A DNA stretch of 64,000 nucleotides, taken from assembly GCF_030409835.1 (NCBI RefSeq), contig NZ_JAUFQO010000004.1, positions 744,001 through 808,000 on the forward strand, read 5' to 3'. The position numbers were made by a program, and so were the translations under genes. The notes under the pieces are model-generated. The model had not been told where the DNA came from, did not search any database, and worked only from the letters and a program-made list of their open reading frames with translations. Positions 34,676 to 43,818 of the stretch are shown here, one piece after another; position 1 is the stretch's first letter; each line of letters starts with the position of its first letter. The stretch is from Lutimonas halocynthiae. GTDB lineage: Bacteria; Bacteroidota; Bacteroidia; Flavobacteriales; Flavobacteriaceae.

Positions 34676-37600
34676 TTATTTTTTTATCGGAATATATATA
34701 ACAAATTCAGTGCCTTTGCCTGGCTCTGTATTCAACTCAATAGCTCCTCCATGACCCGTTGTAATGATGTCATAAGCTAAAGATAATCCTAGCCCGGTTC
34801 CTTTACCCGTAGGCTTGGTAGTGAAAAATGGTTGAAATATTTTGTCTTTAATGTCCTCAGGAATTCCAGGCCCATTATCCTTAATAGAAATTCTTGCCTG
34901 ATCTTTTAAATTCTTGGTACTTACGGTAACCAAGGGTTTGTAATTCTCATCTCGCTGCTCTTCAGGAATTGAGGTCACTGCAAAAAATGCATTATTGATG
35001 ATGTTTAAAACAACCCTTCCTAAATCTTGTGGAATGATTTCTACTTTTGGAAGTGTCTCATCAAAATCTGTTTTAAAATCGGCATTAAATGACTTGTCTT
35101 TGGCTCTTAAACCATGATAGGCCAAACGCAGATACTCATCAGATAAAACATTTAAATCTATCATTTCTTTCTGCCCTGAACTATTACGAGAATGTTCCAG
35201 CATACCTTTCACAATACTACTGGCTCGTTTACCATGATGGGTTATTTTTCCCAGATTCTGTATAATGTCTTTAGAAATATCCTTAGCCTCACTCACGTCT
35301 CCTTTATCCAATTCTTCACACATTTCATCTACCAACTCAATAGTTACTTCTGAGAAATTATTGATAAAATTCATCGGGTTTTGAATCTCATGAGCAATCC
35401 CTGCAGTAAGCTCTCCCAAACTGGCCATTTTCTCAGATTGTATGAGTTGTGACTGGGTGTTTTCCAATTCACTGATTGTTTTCTTTAGTTCAGATGTGCG
35501 CTCATTTACGCGGTCTTCAAGAATCTTGTTTTCATTTTTTAACCAACGTGAGCGATAGTGTAAAATGACCAAGCCCAATCCCAAGAACAAGGCTACAAAT
35601 ATGGTATAGGCCCACCAGGTTTGCCACCAGGGTGGGATGATGGTAAATTTTAGCTCGGCAGGATCACTCCAGACCCCATTAAATCCCTTTGAAGCCACCA
35701 TAAAATTATAGTTCCCGGGTGGGAGATCTCTGTAATTCTCACTGGTCGTTTTATCTGTAACTGGGCTCCAGTTTTTATCAATACCTTCCAGAATATACCT
35801 AAATACAACCTTATCCGGATTACTAAAATGCGGTGAACCATAAGTAAAACTCAGGTAGTTTAGCGTATGTGGCAAAGTTAAGTCAACTGCCATATTATAG
35901 GGCCCTTGTACTGTTTCCCATTCAATTCCTGCCTGCAACTTATAAATTGAATCCATTTTAGATTTCTGGATTGGGCGCAAGCCCTTTTTGCCTTTAACCC
36001 AAACAGTATCTGAGATATTTGTCTTGCTTGCAATGAGATCAAGGTTCTTAAATGATTGGGGATTATCCAAAATATTCAATCCGGTAACATAACTTGGGGT
36101 TTGAGCTGAATCGACCTTTATTTTATCAATCAAAGTAATGGTTTCTACCAGACTTCCCCAGAACCTACCATTTTTATCAAAAGTGAAACTGTTCTCTCCA
36201 AAATCAACCAAATCCAAACCTTGATTAGATCCGATAGTTTTCACATTCCAATACGTAACATCATTTCCCTCAATATTATTCGGCTTTAAAATCGTCAGGC
36301 CATTCGATGTACCTAAAAACATTTCATTTTCCCCCTGTTTTATGGCATAAACATCATTAGCCCCTAATCCTTGAGCAATGTTGAAATTTGTAAATGTCTG
36401 ATCCTCCAAATTAATTAATGAAACCCCGTCTTGCCCTGCAATCCAAATATTATTCGAAACATCCGATTCAACCGAATAGATTCTATCTGAAATTAAGTCG
36501 TTTTCGGTACCAAATCTTGACATAGTATTATTCTCAACATCATAAATTTCAACTCCAGAGTCGAGCGTACCTACCCATATTCTGTCTTTTACATCTTTAA
36601 ACATACTATTGTTACCTCCATTTTCTTTAGTTGAATCGATGGCGACACTTTTGAATATATTATTTACCAAATCTAGTTTGAGAATTTCACCTTCGTTGGT
36701 TCCCAGCCAATAAACGTCATCCATAATTTCAACAAAAGAAATCAACATTCCTTCCGCAACATCTTCGGAAAGTTCGAGAGTTTGTATTGTTTGATTTTCA
36801 TAATCTACGATACTCACTCCTTTTGTTATCCCAGTGACCCAAATTCTACCTCGGGAATCAGTGTCTAGTCTCGTACTTGAAGGGTGAAATAAACCTTGAG
36901 CAATATCCAAATGCTTAATTATATCCTCTTCAGGATCAAAAACGTCTATACCTTGCCTACTTCCAATCCAAATTTTACCACTTCTATCTTCTAAAGTAGC
37001 CCACATATCGTTGCTACTCAAACCATCTGACATCGAGAAATTTGCTGGCATACCGTTGCTCCTGTTAATTTTATACATGCCGCCCTGAGCAATGGAGGCC
37101 CAGATTTCTCCTTGGCCATCTTCAATTATCTGGTATACCCAATTATTGGGCGCTCCATTTAAAACATACTTTCTTAAAAAGCCATTCCCCTTATCAAAAG
37201 AAAAAATCAAGCCATTTGCAGTTCCTATCCAATAAATTCCAGATCGATCTTGAAATACATTTGACAAACCTCCTGCCCCAACAAGACCATTTTCTATTTT
37301 CAAGTATGAAACTTCTGAATTATTCTTATTTAAGATTGTGATCCCACCTCCCCCAGCTATCCATGTATCTCCTTCTTTATCCAGATAAAAAGAGCCTATA
37401 AAATTAGAAAGTAAGCCATCATCTTGTGTAAACGTAATTTTTTTTCCACCCTTTATATCAAAAATATTAATCCCCTTATCAGTAGAAACCCATATGCGAC
37501 CTTCATTGTCTTGAATTGTATTTATATTAAATTTCCCAACAAGACCTTCATCTATACTCAATTTTTTGACTATCCTTGCCTCGAAATCTAAAATTCTATA

Positions 37601-38392
37601 ACCGTCATTTAAAGAAGCGTACCAAAAAATTCCATCAGCAGTCTCCATCATACCGTGCCTGTTAAGCCCATGAAAAGCACTGTTGATTTCGTGAATTAAA
37701 TTTGCTTCAAAATCAATAACAGATAAATTGTTTGAATAAGTATGAACCCATAGCCTTCCTTTCGAATCCTGAAATATATCCGATACATTTAAGGCATTTA
37801 GACCCTGTTGTGCGCCATATATTTCTAAATGGCCGGCATCATATCTCGCAATTCCATTAGCTGCACCGAACCAAATCAGACCATTACTGTCTAATAAAAT
37901 GCTATTAGCCTCAGCTGGAAGTCCAAAATTAGTGTCAAAACTCATAACACCTCTAGAAGAATTAGTGCCATTTATTGGCTGCCCAGCCTTCACTATGGTG
38001 GGTTCGCCCAATATTTTAGTAACCATTTCTAATTCAACTGAAGGAAGTTCGTCAAAATTGAAATCACTCCTCGGTAATTTACTCCAATCAAACTCCTTTT
38101 TTTCTATAATACCTTGCAATGGATAGGGTATACCAATATCAAATGGTTTTGACGGCAGCTTGCTCCAATTATATTTTACAGGCTGAGATATTTTAATCTT
38201 TGAAGGATCAAGAGTGTTCCATTCTACCTTCTCAGGTTCTGAAAAGTTAAAGTCAATGACTTCCGGCTGCTCATACTCATTCTCATAAACAGGAAAAGGT
38301 GGCGCCTTTTTTTCATCTTTACAGGAAAAAAGAAGTACTAATATTGTTAATAATAGAAACCCGATTTGAGGGTTTAATCGAATTCGTTTCAT
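34676..38392 (-). CDS. Beta-propeller (Reg_prop/Y_Y_Y) lipoprotein histidine kinase
   Basis: I place the start at the ATG at 38392 (1238 residues) because it gives a lipoprotein signal, PQIGFLLLTILVLLFSC; a GTG at 38425 would add 11 residues. After a linker with repeated WSKLP/FDW motifs (about 40-120), Reg_prop blades run to about 800 (IWFGAANGIARYD, RIWVSTDKGINIFD, IYWIGTANGL, IWIGSRQGIDVFD), then Y_Y_Y near 870-950, a TM helix (WWAYTIFVALFLGLGLVIL), and the kinase core with His1001 in AHEIQNPMNF and GTGLGLSLAYDIITTGHGG. It resembles the sensor half of Bacteroides hybrid two-component systems but has no receiver or AraC part. It is probably the first gene of the cluster; the ligand is unknown. 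Confidence 0.92.
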   Translation of the reverse strand: MKRIRLNPQIGFLLLTILVLLFSCKDEKKAPPFPVYENEYEQPEVIDFNFSEPEKVEWNTLDPSKIKISQPVKYNWSKLPSKPFDIGIPYPLQGIIEKKEFDWSKLPRSDFNFDELPSVELEMVTKILGEPTIVKAGQPINGTNSSRGVMSFDTNFGLPAEANSILLDSNGLIWFGAANGIARYDAGHLEIYGAQQGLNALNVSDIFQDSKGRLWVHTYSNNLSVIDFEANLIHEINSAFHGLNRHGMMETADGIFWYASLNDGYRILDFEARIVKKLSIDEGLVGKFNINTIQDNEGRIWVSTDKGINIFDIKGGKKITFTQDDGLLSNFIGSFYLDKEGDTWIAGGGGITILNKNNSEVSYLKIENGLVGAGGLSNVFQDRSGIYWIGTANGLIFSFDKGNGFLRKYVLNGAPNNWVYQIIEDGQGEIWASIAQGGMYKINRSNGMPANFSMSDGLSSNDMWATLEDRSGKIWIGSRQGIDVFDPEEDIIKHLDIAQGLFHPSSTRLDTDSRGRIWVTGITKGVSIVDYENQTIQTLELSEDVAEGMLISFVEIMDDVYWLGTNEGEILKLDLVNNIFKSVAIDSTKENGGNNSMFKDVKDRIWVGTLDSGVEIYDVENNTMSRFGTENDLISDRIYSVESDVSNNIWIAGQDGVSLINLEDQTFTNFNIAQGLGANDVYAIKQGENEMFLGTSNGLTILKPNNIEGNDVTYWNVKTIGSNQGLDLVDFGENSFTFDKNGRFWGSLVETITLIDKIKVDSAQTPSYVTGLNILDNPQSFKNLDLIASKTNISDTVWVKGKKGLRPIQKSKMDSIYKLQAGIEWETVQGPYNMAVDLTLPHTLNYLSFTYGSPHFSNPDKVVFRYILEGIDKNWSPVTDKTTSENYRDLPPGNYNFMVASKGFNGVWSDPAELKFTIIPPWWQTWWAYTIFVALFLGLGLVILHYRSRWLKNENKILEDRVNERTSELKKTISELENTQSQLIQSEKMASLGELTAGIAHEIQNPMNFINNFSEVTIELVDEMCEELDKGDVSEAKDISKDIIQNLGKITHHGKRASSIVKGMLEHSRNSSGQKEMIDLNVLSDEYLRLAYHGLRAKDKSFNADFKTDFDETLPKVEIIPQDLGRVVLNIINNAFFAVTSIPEEQRDENYKPLVTVSTKNLKDQARISIKDNGPGIPEDIKDKIFQPFFTTKPTGKGTGLGLSLAYDIITTGHGGAIELNTEPGKGTEFVIYIPIKK

Positions 38393-38560
38393 AATAAATT
38401 TTGGTTCAGATTGAATAAATTTCACTCAGCTTTTAACTTTGCACATGAAAACTTACTCTTTAAAAATACAATAAACTTTTGAAAATTAGCAGTATGACTT
38501 GAATCTAAAGATGAAATATTAGAGAATTCACCTTATTTATGATCCTTAACAATTCAGAAA

Positions 38561-38932
38561 TTAAATAGTAGACAGAAGTCTTTCTTCTATCATCGATACA
38601 ATCCGCTTATTTGAATCAGCTCTTATTTCTAGATATGACAAGAATTCTTCAGTGGTAAAATGACCGATGATCAGCCCCCTTAATTCAATTTTAAACTGGC
38701 TGTCATTTTTAAATATCTCGGCGATTAAGGCTTTCTTTTTTACATCGCTTAAATCAGCAAAAGAAACCTTTTTCTTTAGCGTGTGCTGTTGAAAAAACAA
38801 CAGCAACAAGTCATGCTGCATCTTGATAATGGGTCGGAGCACCTCATTTTGAAACCTTTCTTCGAGGCTTTTATTCTCAATTGAATTGATGTTCTTTATT
38901 ATAGGTCTTATGCTTACTTTATCATTGGTCAT
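38561..38932 (-). CDS. Small conserved helical protein, unknown
   Basis: A 123-residue soluble protein: SIRPIIKNINSIENKSLEERFQNEVLRPIIKMQHDLLLLFFQQHT, then FADLSDVKKKALIAEIFKNDSQFKIELRGLIIGHFTTEEFLSYL. The pattern EERFQNEVLRPIIKMQHDLLL plus LRGLIIGHFT is shared by a family of short Bacteroidota proteins sometimes labelled glyoxalase; I see no vicinal-oxygen-chelate metal ligands, so I do not support that name. It lies upstream of the signalling cluster on the same strand, 168 bp away, and may or may not be part of it. Confidence 0.75.
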   Translation of the reverse strand: MTNDKVSIRPIIKNINSIENKSLEERFQNEVLRPIIKMQHDLLLLFFQQHTLKKKVSFADLSDVKKKALIAEIFKNDSQFKIELRGLIIGHFTTEEFLSYLEIRADSNKRIVSMIEERLLSTI

Positions 38933-39118
38933 AGGTTCTTTTTTCTTAGGGTAAAAGCTCCTAGCAATATAATCATATTGTCGCTAAGAAAAGGCCTTGT
39001 TATGAATTGTTCAACAGCATGATATTCATAAAAACATCAATATCAAATCAGTCTCTTATAATCGTTATTTGAATATTTCTTATATTTATTACACTGAAAA
39101 CCAAAAAATTATCTGCAT

Positions 39119-39406
39119 ATGTATGTTCAAATTATCAAGTTAAAATCAAATCTTCCTGAAGAAGAATTGTTAAAGCGAGCCAAAGAAAGAAAACCTCAAT
39201 TTGAAGCCACAGCAGGGCTTTTACAGAAATACTATGTAAGAAGAAATGAGCCTGGTCAGTATGCGGGTATCTATATCTGGGAATCGAAAGAAGCCATGGC
39301 AGCTTATAAAGTTTCAGAACTCGCCGCCGGAATCCCGGCAGCCTATGAAATTTCAGAACCACCTTCAATTGAAATTATGGAGATGATGTTTAAATTAAGG
39401 GATTGA
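39119..39406 (+). CDS. Dimeric alpha-beta barrel protein, monooxygenase-like
   Basis: A 95-residue protein: YVQIIKLKSNLPEEELLKRAKERKPQFEATAGLLQKYYVRRNEPGQYAGIYIWESKEAMAAYKVSELAAGIPAAYEI. The order strand-helix-strand-strand-helix with YAGIYIWESKEAMAAY is typical of small YdhR or ABM-type dimeric alpha-beta barrel proteins, some of which oxidise quinone-like compounds without cofactors. No specific substrate can be inferred. It is monocistronic, followed by a composite repeat beginning near 39442. Confidence 0.78.
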   Translation: MYVQIIKLKSNLPEEELLKRAKERKPQFEATAGLLQKYYVRRNEPGQYAGIYIWESKEAMAAYKVSELAAGIPAAYEISEPPSIEIMEMMFKLRD

Positions 39407-39441
39407 TGTTCTTCAAACTATAATCGTTAATAGTATGAAAT

Positions 39442-39540
39442 CTTTTACGCAAGTGTAGTTTGCAAAACGCGTAAAGAATTTTTGAAACCTTTCTGACGAC
39501 AGGCAGGTCAAATCTCCAATCTCCAATCTTAAATCTTAAA
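39442..39540 (+). repeat. Composite intergenic repeat, copy A
   Basis: The left part, from CTTTTACGCAAGTGTAG to TTTTTGAAA, matches 55605-55650 and the minus strand of 62356-62310. It is followed at 39488-39507 by CCTTTCTGACGACAGGCAGG, a decayed form of the 20-bp palindrome, and then by a CAATCTC-rich tail that reaches the end of the metallopeptidase gene. Confidence 0.75.
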
Positions 39541-39545
39541 TCAAT

Positions 39546-40445
39546 TTACAGCGGATTCGCATTAAAAGTATCTCCTTGATTGAGATCTCCGGTTTCAAAG
39601 CCTTTCTTAAACCATCTGATACGTTGTTCTGAAGTTCCGTGGGTAAAAGAATCTGGTACAACTTTGCCTGTAGATTGTTTTTGTAAACGGTCATCACCAA
39701 TAGCAAAAGCCGCATTTAGCGCTTCTTCAAGATCACCACGTTCCATCATACGAGCCGTTTTCTCTGAATGATGCGCCCATACTCCGGCAAGAAAATCAGC
39801 CTGTAACTCCAGTCTGACAGAGTATTGATTATACTCTTTTTTACTCAGGCTACTTCTCATGTTGTGGACTTTATCGGTTATTCCCATAATCTTTTGAATA
39901 TGGTGACCCACTTCATGGGCTATCACATAGGCCTGGGCAAAGTCTCCTGGCGCATTCAATTGACGTTCCATATCGCGAAAAAAGCTCAAATCAAGGTATA
40001 ATTTTTCATCTCCAGGACAGTAAAAAGGGCCGGATGCACTTGAGGCAGATCCACACGCTGACGAAACTGATCCTGTAAAAAGCACAAGTGTTGGTTCTCT
40101 GTAATTATCCAAAAGACCATTCCAAACATCTTCAGTATTCGCTAAAATTGTGGCGCTAAAGTCGGCCAGTTCATTTTCTGCTGCACTGCCTTGATAAGGA
40201 ACCGCGGATTGGGTTTGGCCTCCACCACCTCCTATCAAATTACCTATCAAACTCAAAGGGTTATTGCCGGTAAACCATGAAAATCCAAGAAATAAAGCTA
40301 TGATTACCAAGCCTGTTTTAGAAAACAGTAGTTTAAATAATGGCCCTAGCAACATAGGGTTTAATCCACCGCCACCTCTTCTTGAACCTGACTGCCCTCT
40401 CCTATCTTCAACATTTGAACTCTGTCGTTTACCCTTCCATTTCAT
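39546..40445 (-). CDS. ypfJ: Neutral zinc metallopeptidase, YpfJ family
   Basis: A 299-residue membrane-anchored peptidase. Residues 1-30 are basic and Gly/Arg-rich (NVEDRRGQSGSRRGGGG), then one TM helix near 38-58 (LLFSKTGLVIIALFLGFSWF), then the catalytic domain outside. The zinc motif is AHEVGHH with His177, Glu178 and His181; ELQADFLAGVWAHH further on supplies the third ligand (Glu). FYCPGDEKLYLDLSFF precedes it. These features define the KPN_02809/YpfJ family of neutral zinc metallopeptidases. Cys pairs in SACGSASSASGPFYC may form a disulfide. The gene stands alone; its cellular substrate is not known. Confidence 0.92.
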   Translation of the reverse strand: MKWKGKRQSSNVEDRRGQSGSRRGGGGLNPMLLGPLFKLLFSKTGLVIIALFLGFSWFTGNNPLSLIGNLIGGGGGQTQSAVPYQGSAAENELADFSATILANTEDVWNGLLDNYREPTLVLFTGSVSSACGSASSASGPFYCPGDEKLYLDLSFFRDMERQLNAPGDFAQAYVIAHEVGHHIQKIMGITDKVHNMRSSLSKKEYNQYSVRLELQADFLAGVWAHHSEKTARMMERGDLEEALNAAFAIGDDRLQKQSTGKVVPDSFTHGTSEQRIRWFKKGFETGDLNQGDTFNANPL

Positions 40446-40604
40446 AATGATAATTTAGATGTTTAATTACAGGTTCAATTTAGTTAATATTTAAATACGT
40501 TAAAATTGATTAGAGCAAAAATTCACGGCGAAGCAATTTTACTAACATGAATTAGAATTTGGTCATCATCATTAATCACCTCAGATGAATACGATTTTTA
40601 TATT

Positions 40605-40612
40605 TACATTTG
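40605..40612 (+). promoter_or_regulatory. Possible Bacteroidota -7 box (TACATTTG)
   Basis: TACATTTG fits the TAnnTTTG consensus of Bacteroidota primary promoters and lies 20 bp before the ATG of the SGNH hydrolase. No good -33 TTTG is present at the expected distance, so the call is weak. Confidence 0.3.
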
Positions 40613-40632
40613 GGTGAATCAAAAAAGCCCCC

Positions 40633-42291
40633 ATGCAGCAACTAAAGCAACTTTCTCTTTGGATTTTCTTTCTTTTCGTGACATGCACTTATGCGCAAAC
40701 AAGTTCCTCAGACACTACAAGAATTCTTTTTATAGGCAATAGCTATACATATTATAACAGCTCGCCTGAACTATTAAAATCAATGGTCAAGCAAAAACAT
40801 CCAGATCATGAAATAGAGATTCAGCTAGTCAGTCAGGGCGGAATGACATTAGAACGACATTGGCAGGAAGACAGAACACATCAAGTAATCAAATCGAAAG
40901 CCTGGGACTATGTTGTGCTTCAAGAACAAAGTAAACTAGGCATGCCAGTCATGATAGATCAAGAAGTTTATTTTGGTCAGACAGACTTGTTTTTCGATTA
41001 TGCCAGAAAATTTGATGCCGAAATAAAAGAAGCCGGTGCCAAAACCGTTTTTTTCATGACTTGGTCTGTTAAAAGCCGACCCGAAGAACAAGAGATCTTG
41101 ACCTATGCCTATTCTAATATAGCACAAGAACTCAATGCTACCGTGGCACCTGTAGGCTTAGTATGGGATGCATTACGAGAAAGTGATCAATTCGATTTAT
41201 ATGATGTAGATGGGTCACACCCCTCTGCTCACGGATCGTATTTACTTGCAGCAACCATGTATGCCACCATGTTTAAAGAAGATCCAACTGGCGTATCGGG
41301 CGTCATTGCAGGCAGGAGATTAACAAGCAGTGGAGCATCAACTTTAGCTACCCAAGAGTTGGTCAATCTTTCAGATGCTGATGCAAAAAAAATTCAGAAT
41401 AGTACTTGGCAAATCACAGAACAATTACAACAATCTAAGGGCTTACTAGATGTACAACAGCCGTCATCTAATTATAGCACTCCTGTTTTAACAGAAGGTG
41501 AAAACATAACTACAAATGCCATAGCAGGAAGCTGGTATGGAACATCAACTTATGGTTCTGATTATCTGGGCTTGATCATGGATGTTCAACAAAAAGATAA
41601 AAAACTTGCCATAAGCTTTTCGTTCTATTCACCTGATCGCAAAGATGTGATGGTCATTAAAGACCCTGAACTTGCCTCAAAGATGTTTCAATTTACGATG
41701 ATTGACAGTCTAAGGGATATGAATTCTCAGCTGGAATTTGCACTTACAGATGGTCATTTAGCTGGATTATCTACCACTGCTGCTAATCATGTCATCCAAT
41801 ACAAACACTTGAATCTCTCAAGAGAAAATATTCAAAATGACCTGGACCTTGAAGCCTTAGACCAGTTAATGCAAAGCTTCGAATCAGACATTTCTAAAAT
41901 AGGCTATGTGGATGCTGCCATTGAACATTATAAAAAATACAGCAAGCTCATTGACAGTAATTACCTTCCTGATGAAAATTACCTCAACATGCAAGGGTAT
42001 AACCTGCTTCACGACCAAAAAATGAATGAGGCGCTTGATTTCTTTGAACTGGCCATGATCTTATATCCTCAATCTGTCAATACTTATGACAGTTATGGTG
42101 AAGCGCTGGCATTTGATGGTCAAAAAGACAAAGCTATAAATATCTATACCCAAGGTTATGAGCTCGCAAAAAAAACAGGAGACCCAGCTTTAGCTTATAT
42201 TGAAAGGAGTTTAAAAAAATTAAAAGAAGGAACATTGACCAGTCCTCAAGGAGAAGCACCCTCGCCTCCGCCTCCGCCACAACCTCAATAG
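40633..42291 (+). CDS. Exported SGNH/GDSL-type hydrolase with TPR-like tail
   Basis: A 552-residue exported protein. The signal peptide ends at TYAQ (22). Residues 29-220 form an SGNH hydrolase: block I ILFIGNSYTYYN with Ser37, block II region VSQGGMTLERHW (Gly), and block V DGSHPSAHGSYL with Asp193 and His196. A middle beta-rich part (AIAGSWYGTSTYGSDYLGLIMDVQQ, about 295-400) looks like a lipocalin-type or accessory domain. Residues about 430-540 are TPR helices (NYLNMQGYNLLHDQKMNEALDFFELAMILYP), and the end is proline-rich (PPPPPQPQ). Such enzymes deacylate or desulfate carbohydrates, or cleave esters. The fusion with TPR is unusual but found in Bacteroidota. Confidence 0.87.
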   Translation: MQQLKQLSLWIFFLFVTCTYAQTSSSDTTRILFIGNSYTYYNSSPELLKSMVKQKHPDHEIEIQLVSQGGMTLERHWQEDRTHQVIKSKAWDYVVLQEQSKLGMPVMIDQEVYFGQTDLFFDYARKFDAEIKEAGAKTVFFMTWSVKSRPEEQEILTYAYSNIAQELNATVAPVGLVWDALRESDQFDLYDVDGSHPSAHGSYLLAATMYATMFKEDPTGVSGVIAGRRLTSSGASTLATQELVNLSDADAKKIQNSTWQITEQLQQSKGLLDVQQPSSNYSTPVLTEGENITTNAIAGSWYGTSTYGSDYLGLIMDVQQKDKKLAISFSFYSPDRKDVMVIKDPELASKMFQFTMIDSLRDMNSQLEFALTDGHLAGLSTTAANHVIQYKHLNLSRENIQNDLDLEALDQLMQSFESDISKIGYVDAAIEHYKKYSKLIDSNYLPDENYLNMQGYNLLHDQKMNEALDFFELAMILYPQSVNTYDSYGEALAFDGQKDKAINIYTQGYELAKKTGDPALAYIERSLKKLKEGTLTSPQGEAPSPPPPPQPQ

Positions 42292-42321
42292 CGAGTCTGT
42301 TTTATATCCAGAACCAAGTTC

Positions 42322-43455
42322 TTATTCAGCCAAATCACGGCCAGATTTATGAAATAGGTCTTTAATTGACAATTTCTCCTCACTTAGGCCTTGGTCATAA
42401 GTATACTTGCAGATTTTTTTCAAAACCTGCTTGTTGGCTTCAATGCCATAAGAATAATATTTATCACCCATGAGCTTTCTGGTTTCATCCAACTCCTGAC
42501 CGTACCATGGCAAGGAACTATAGGCCCAGCCCATTTTTCTCATAAAAATATAATTGATTTCTTTAGCCTCTTTATAGGCATCGAATATGGATGCTGCCAG
42601 CCAAGGATTCTCATCAAGTAATGCTGTTTTAACAGCCACTACATGCATGATAGGGAAAATACCCGTTTTGGTATAATAATCTTGTTCCACTTTTCGCGAA
42701 TCGGGGAACAACCTAACTACATTCGGATCTCCTTTAAAAAATGCTTTGGGTTCAGCTGCGTGAAACAAGGCATCTACTTCTCCTGAAAGTAACAAGTCTG
42801 ATTCATCCATCCCAACTGTACCATAAGTAATTGTTACGCCTTCAGGCTGTACTTGTTCTTGTTTGGATATTTTTCCAGAGACTTCTGTAGAGGAATCTTT
42901 TTTTGAAATGACCCATTCAATATCTTTTGGGTCTATGCCGTATTCATCTTTAAGCATGCCTCTTATCCATGTCAATGAACTAGATGAATAGCCAGCAGTG
43001 CCTACTTTTTTTCCTTTTAAATCTTCAGGTTTTTTAATACTGCCATCAGCACGAATAAAAATACTTTTGTGACGAAATAGTCTTAATGGAAAAATTGGTA
43101 GCAGGCTGTAATCACGAAACTTATCATTAGAATAAGCCAGCATAAATGGAATCAGGCCAAGTTCTGATACGTCAAAAGTTTGCTCTCCGCTAAAGGCAAG
43201 ACTATTTAAATCTCCAATACTTGCTTTACCAATATCATATGAACATCGGTTAATACTTACTTTTTTATCTGTCAAAGCCTGTAAACGAGGAAAGTCATAA
43301 CCGGCAATTTTTAAATGTAAATCCTCTTTATCTTCGGAGATGATATCACTCCCTTTTTTGATCAAATCAAATGAACTTAAAGAACCAATTAACCCGGCTC
43401 CTAAGGAGGATAATTTTAAAAAATTTCTCCTACCTGAAGTACTTTTTTCTTTCAT
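42322..43455 (-). CDS. Orphan Tat-exported substrate-binding protein (NMT1/SsuA-like)
   Basis: A 377-residue protein starting STSGRRNFLKLSSLGAGLIGSL, a Tat signal. The mature part (LHLKIAGYDFPRLQALTDKKV, DVSELGLIPFMLAYSNDKFRDYSLLPIFPLRLFRHKSIFIR, KPEDLKGKKVGTAGYSSSSLTWIRGML) is a type II periplasmic binding fold of the NMT1/SsuA-like group, close to proteins labelled 4,5-dihydroxyphthalate decarboxylase. No ABC permease or ATPase gene lies nearby, so it may act as a catalytic or sensory binding protein, or serve a distant transporter. It is convergent with the SGNH hydrolase, 30 bp apart. Confidence 0.85.
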   Translation of the reverse strand: MKEKSTSGRRNFLKLSSLGAGLIGSLSSFDLIKKGSDIISEDKEDLHLKIAGYDFPRLQALTDKKVSINRCSYDIGKASIGDLNSLAFSGEQTFDVSELGLIPFMLAYSNDKFRDYSLLPIFPLRLFRHKSIFIRADGSIKKPEDLKGKKVGTAGYSSSSLTWIRGMLKDEYGIDPKDIEWVISKKDSSTEVSGKISKQEQVQPEGVTITYGTVGMDESDLLLSGEVDALFHAAEPKAFFKGDPNVVRLFPDSRKVEQDYYTKTGIFPIMHVVAVKTALLDENPWLAASIFDAYKEAKEINYIFMRKMGWAYSSLPWYGQELDETRKLMGDKYYSYGIEANKQVLKKICKYTYDQGLSEEKLSIKDLFHKSGRDLAE

Positions 43456-43818
43456 AACAACATAAATTTTTTAGAATGGATAAGGCAACAGATCGCGTAA
43501 TTTGACCTTAGGGATTGTTGGCTGACTTTGAGTAAATTTACTAAAAAATAAAATCAAAAACCAAACGACTCTTGTTATATTTTGAGACATGAAAGGGTAG
43601 TAAAATACATTGTAAAAAAAACCTTGAAAGCTTTAAGTTGATAATCGAGACTTATGTGTTGAATGTATAGATCTCTTTGTTGACTATCGAAATTACAATG
43701 TTAAACTAGTAATAATCCATACCTTTCTTTGACCAAGTGTATTCAGGCTATGCAGTGAATTTTCTTGGTAAAATTAATGCTATCATCTGACTAATAATCT
43801 CAGATTAAATCTTGCCTT
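43456..43818. other. Non-coding gap, divergent promoter region
   Basis: 363 bp between the divergent starts of the substrate-binding protein and the acyltransferase. I find no plausible gene, hairpin or repeat; it must carry both promoters, but no convincing -33/-7 pair stands out. Confidence 0.6.

Noticed and set aside
38393-38425. GTG start for the propeller kinase
   Set aside because: It would put eleven polar residues in front of a good lipoprotein signal; the ATG at 38392 is better.
38561-38932. Glyoxalase name for the small helical protein
   Set aside because: No metal ligands or beta-alpha-beta-beta-beta modules of glyoxalases can be seen.
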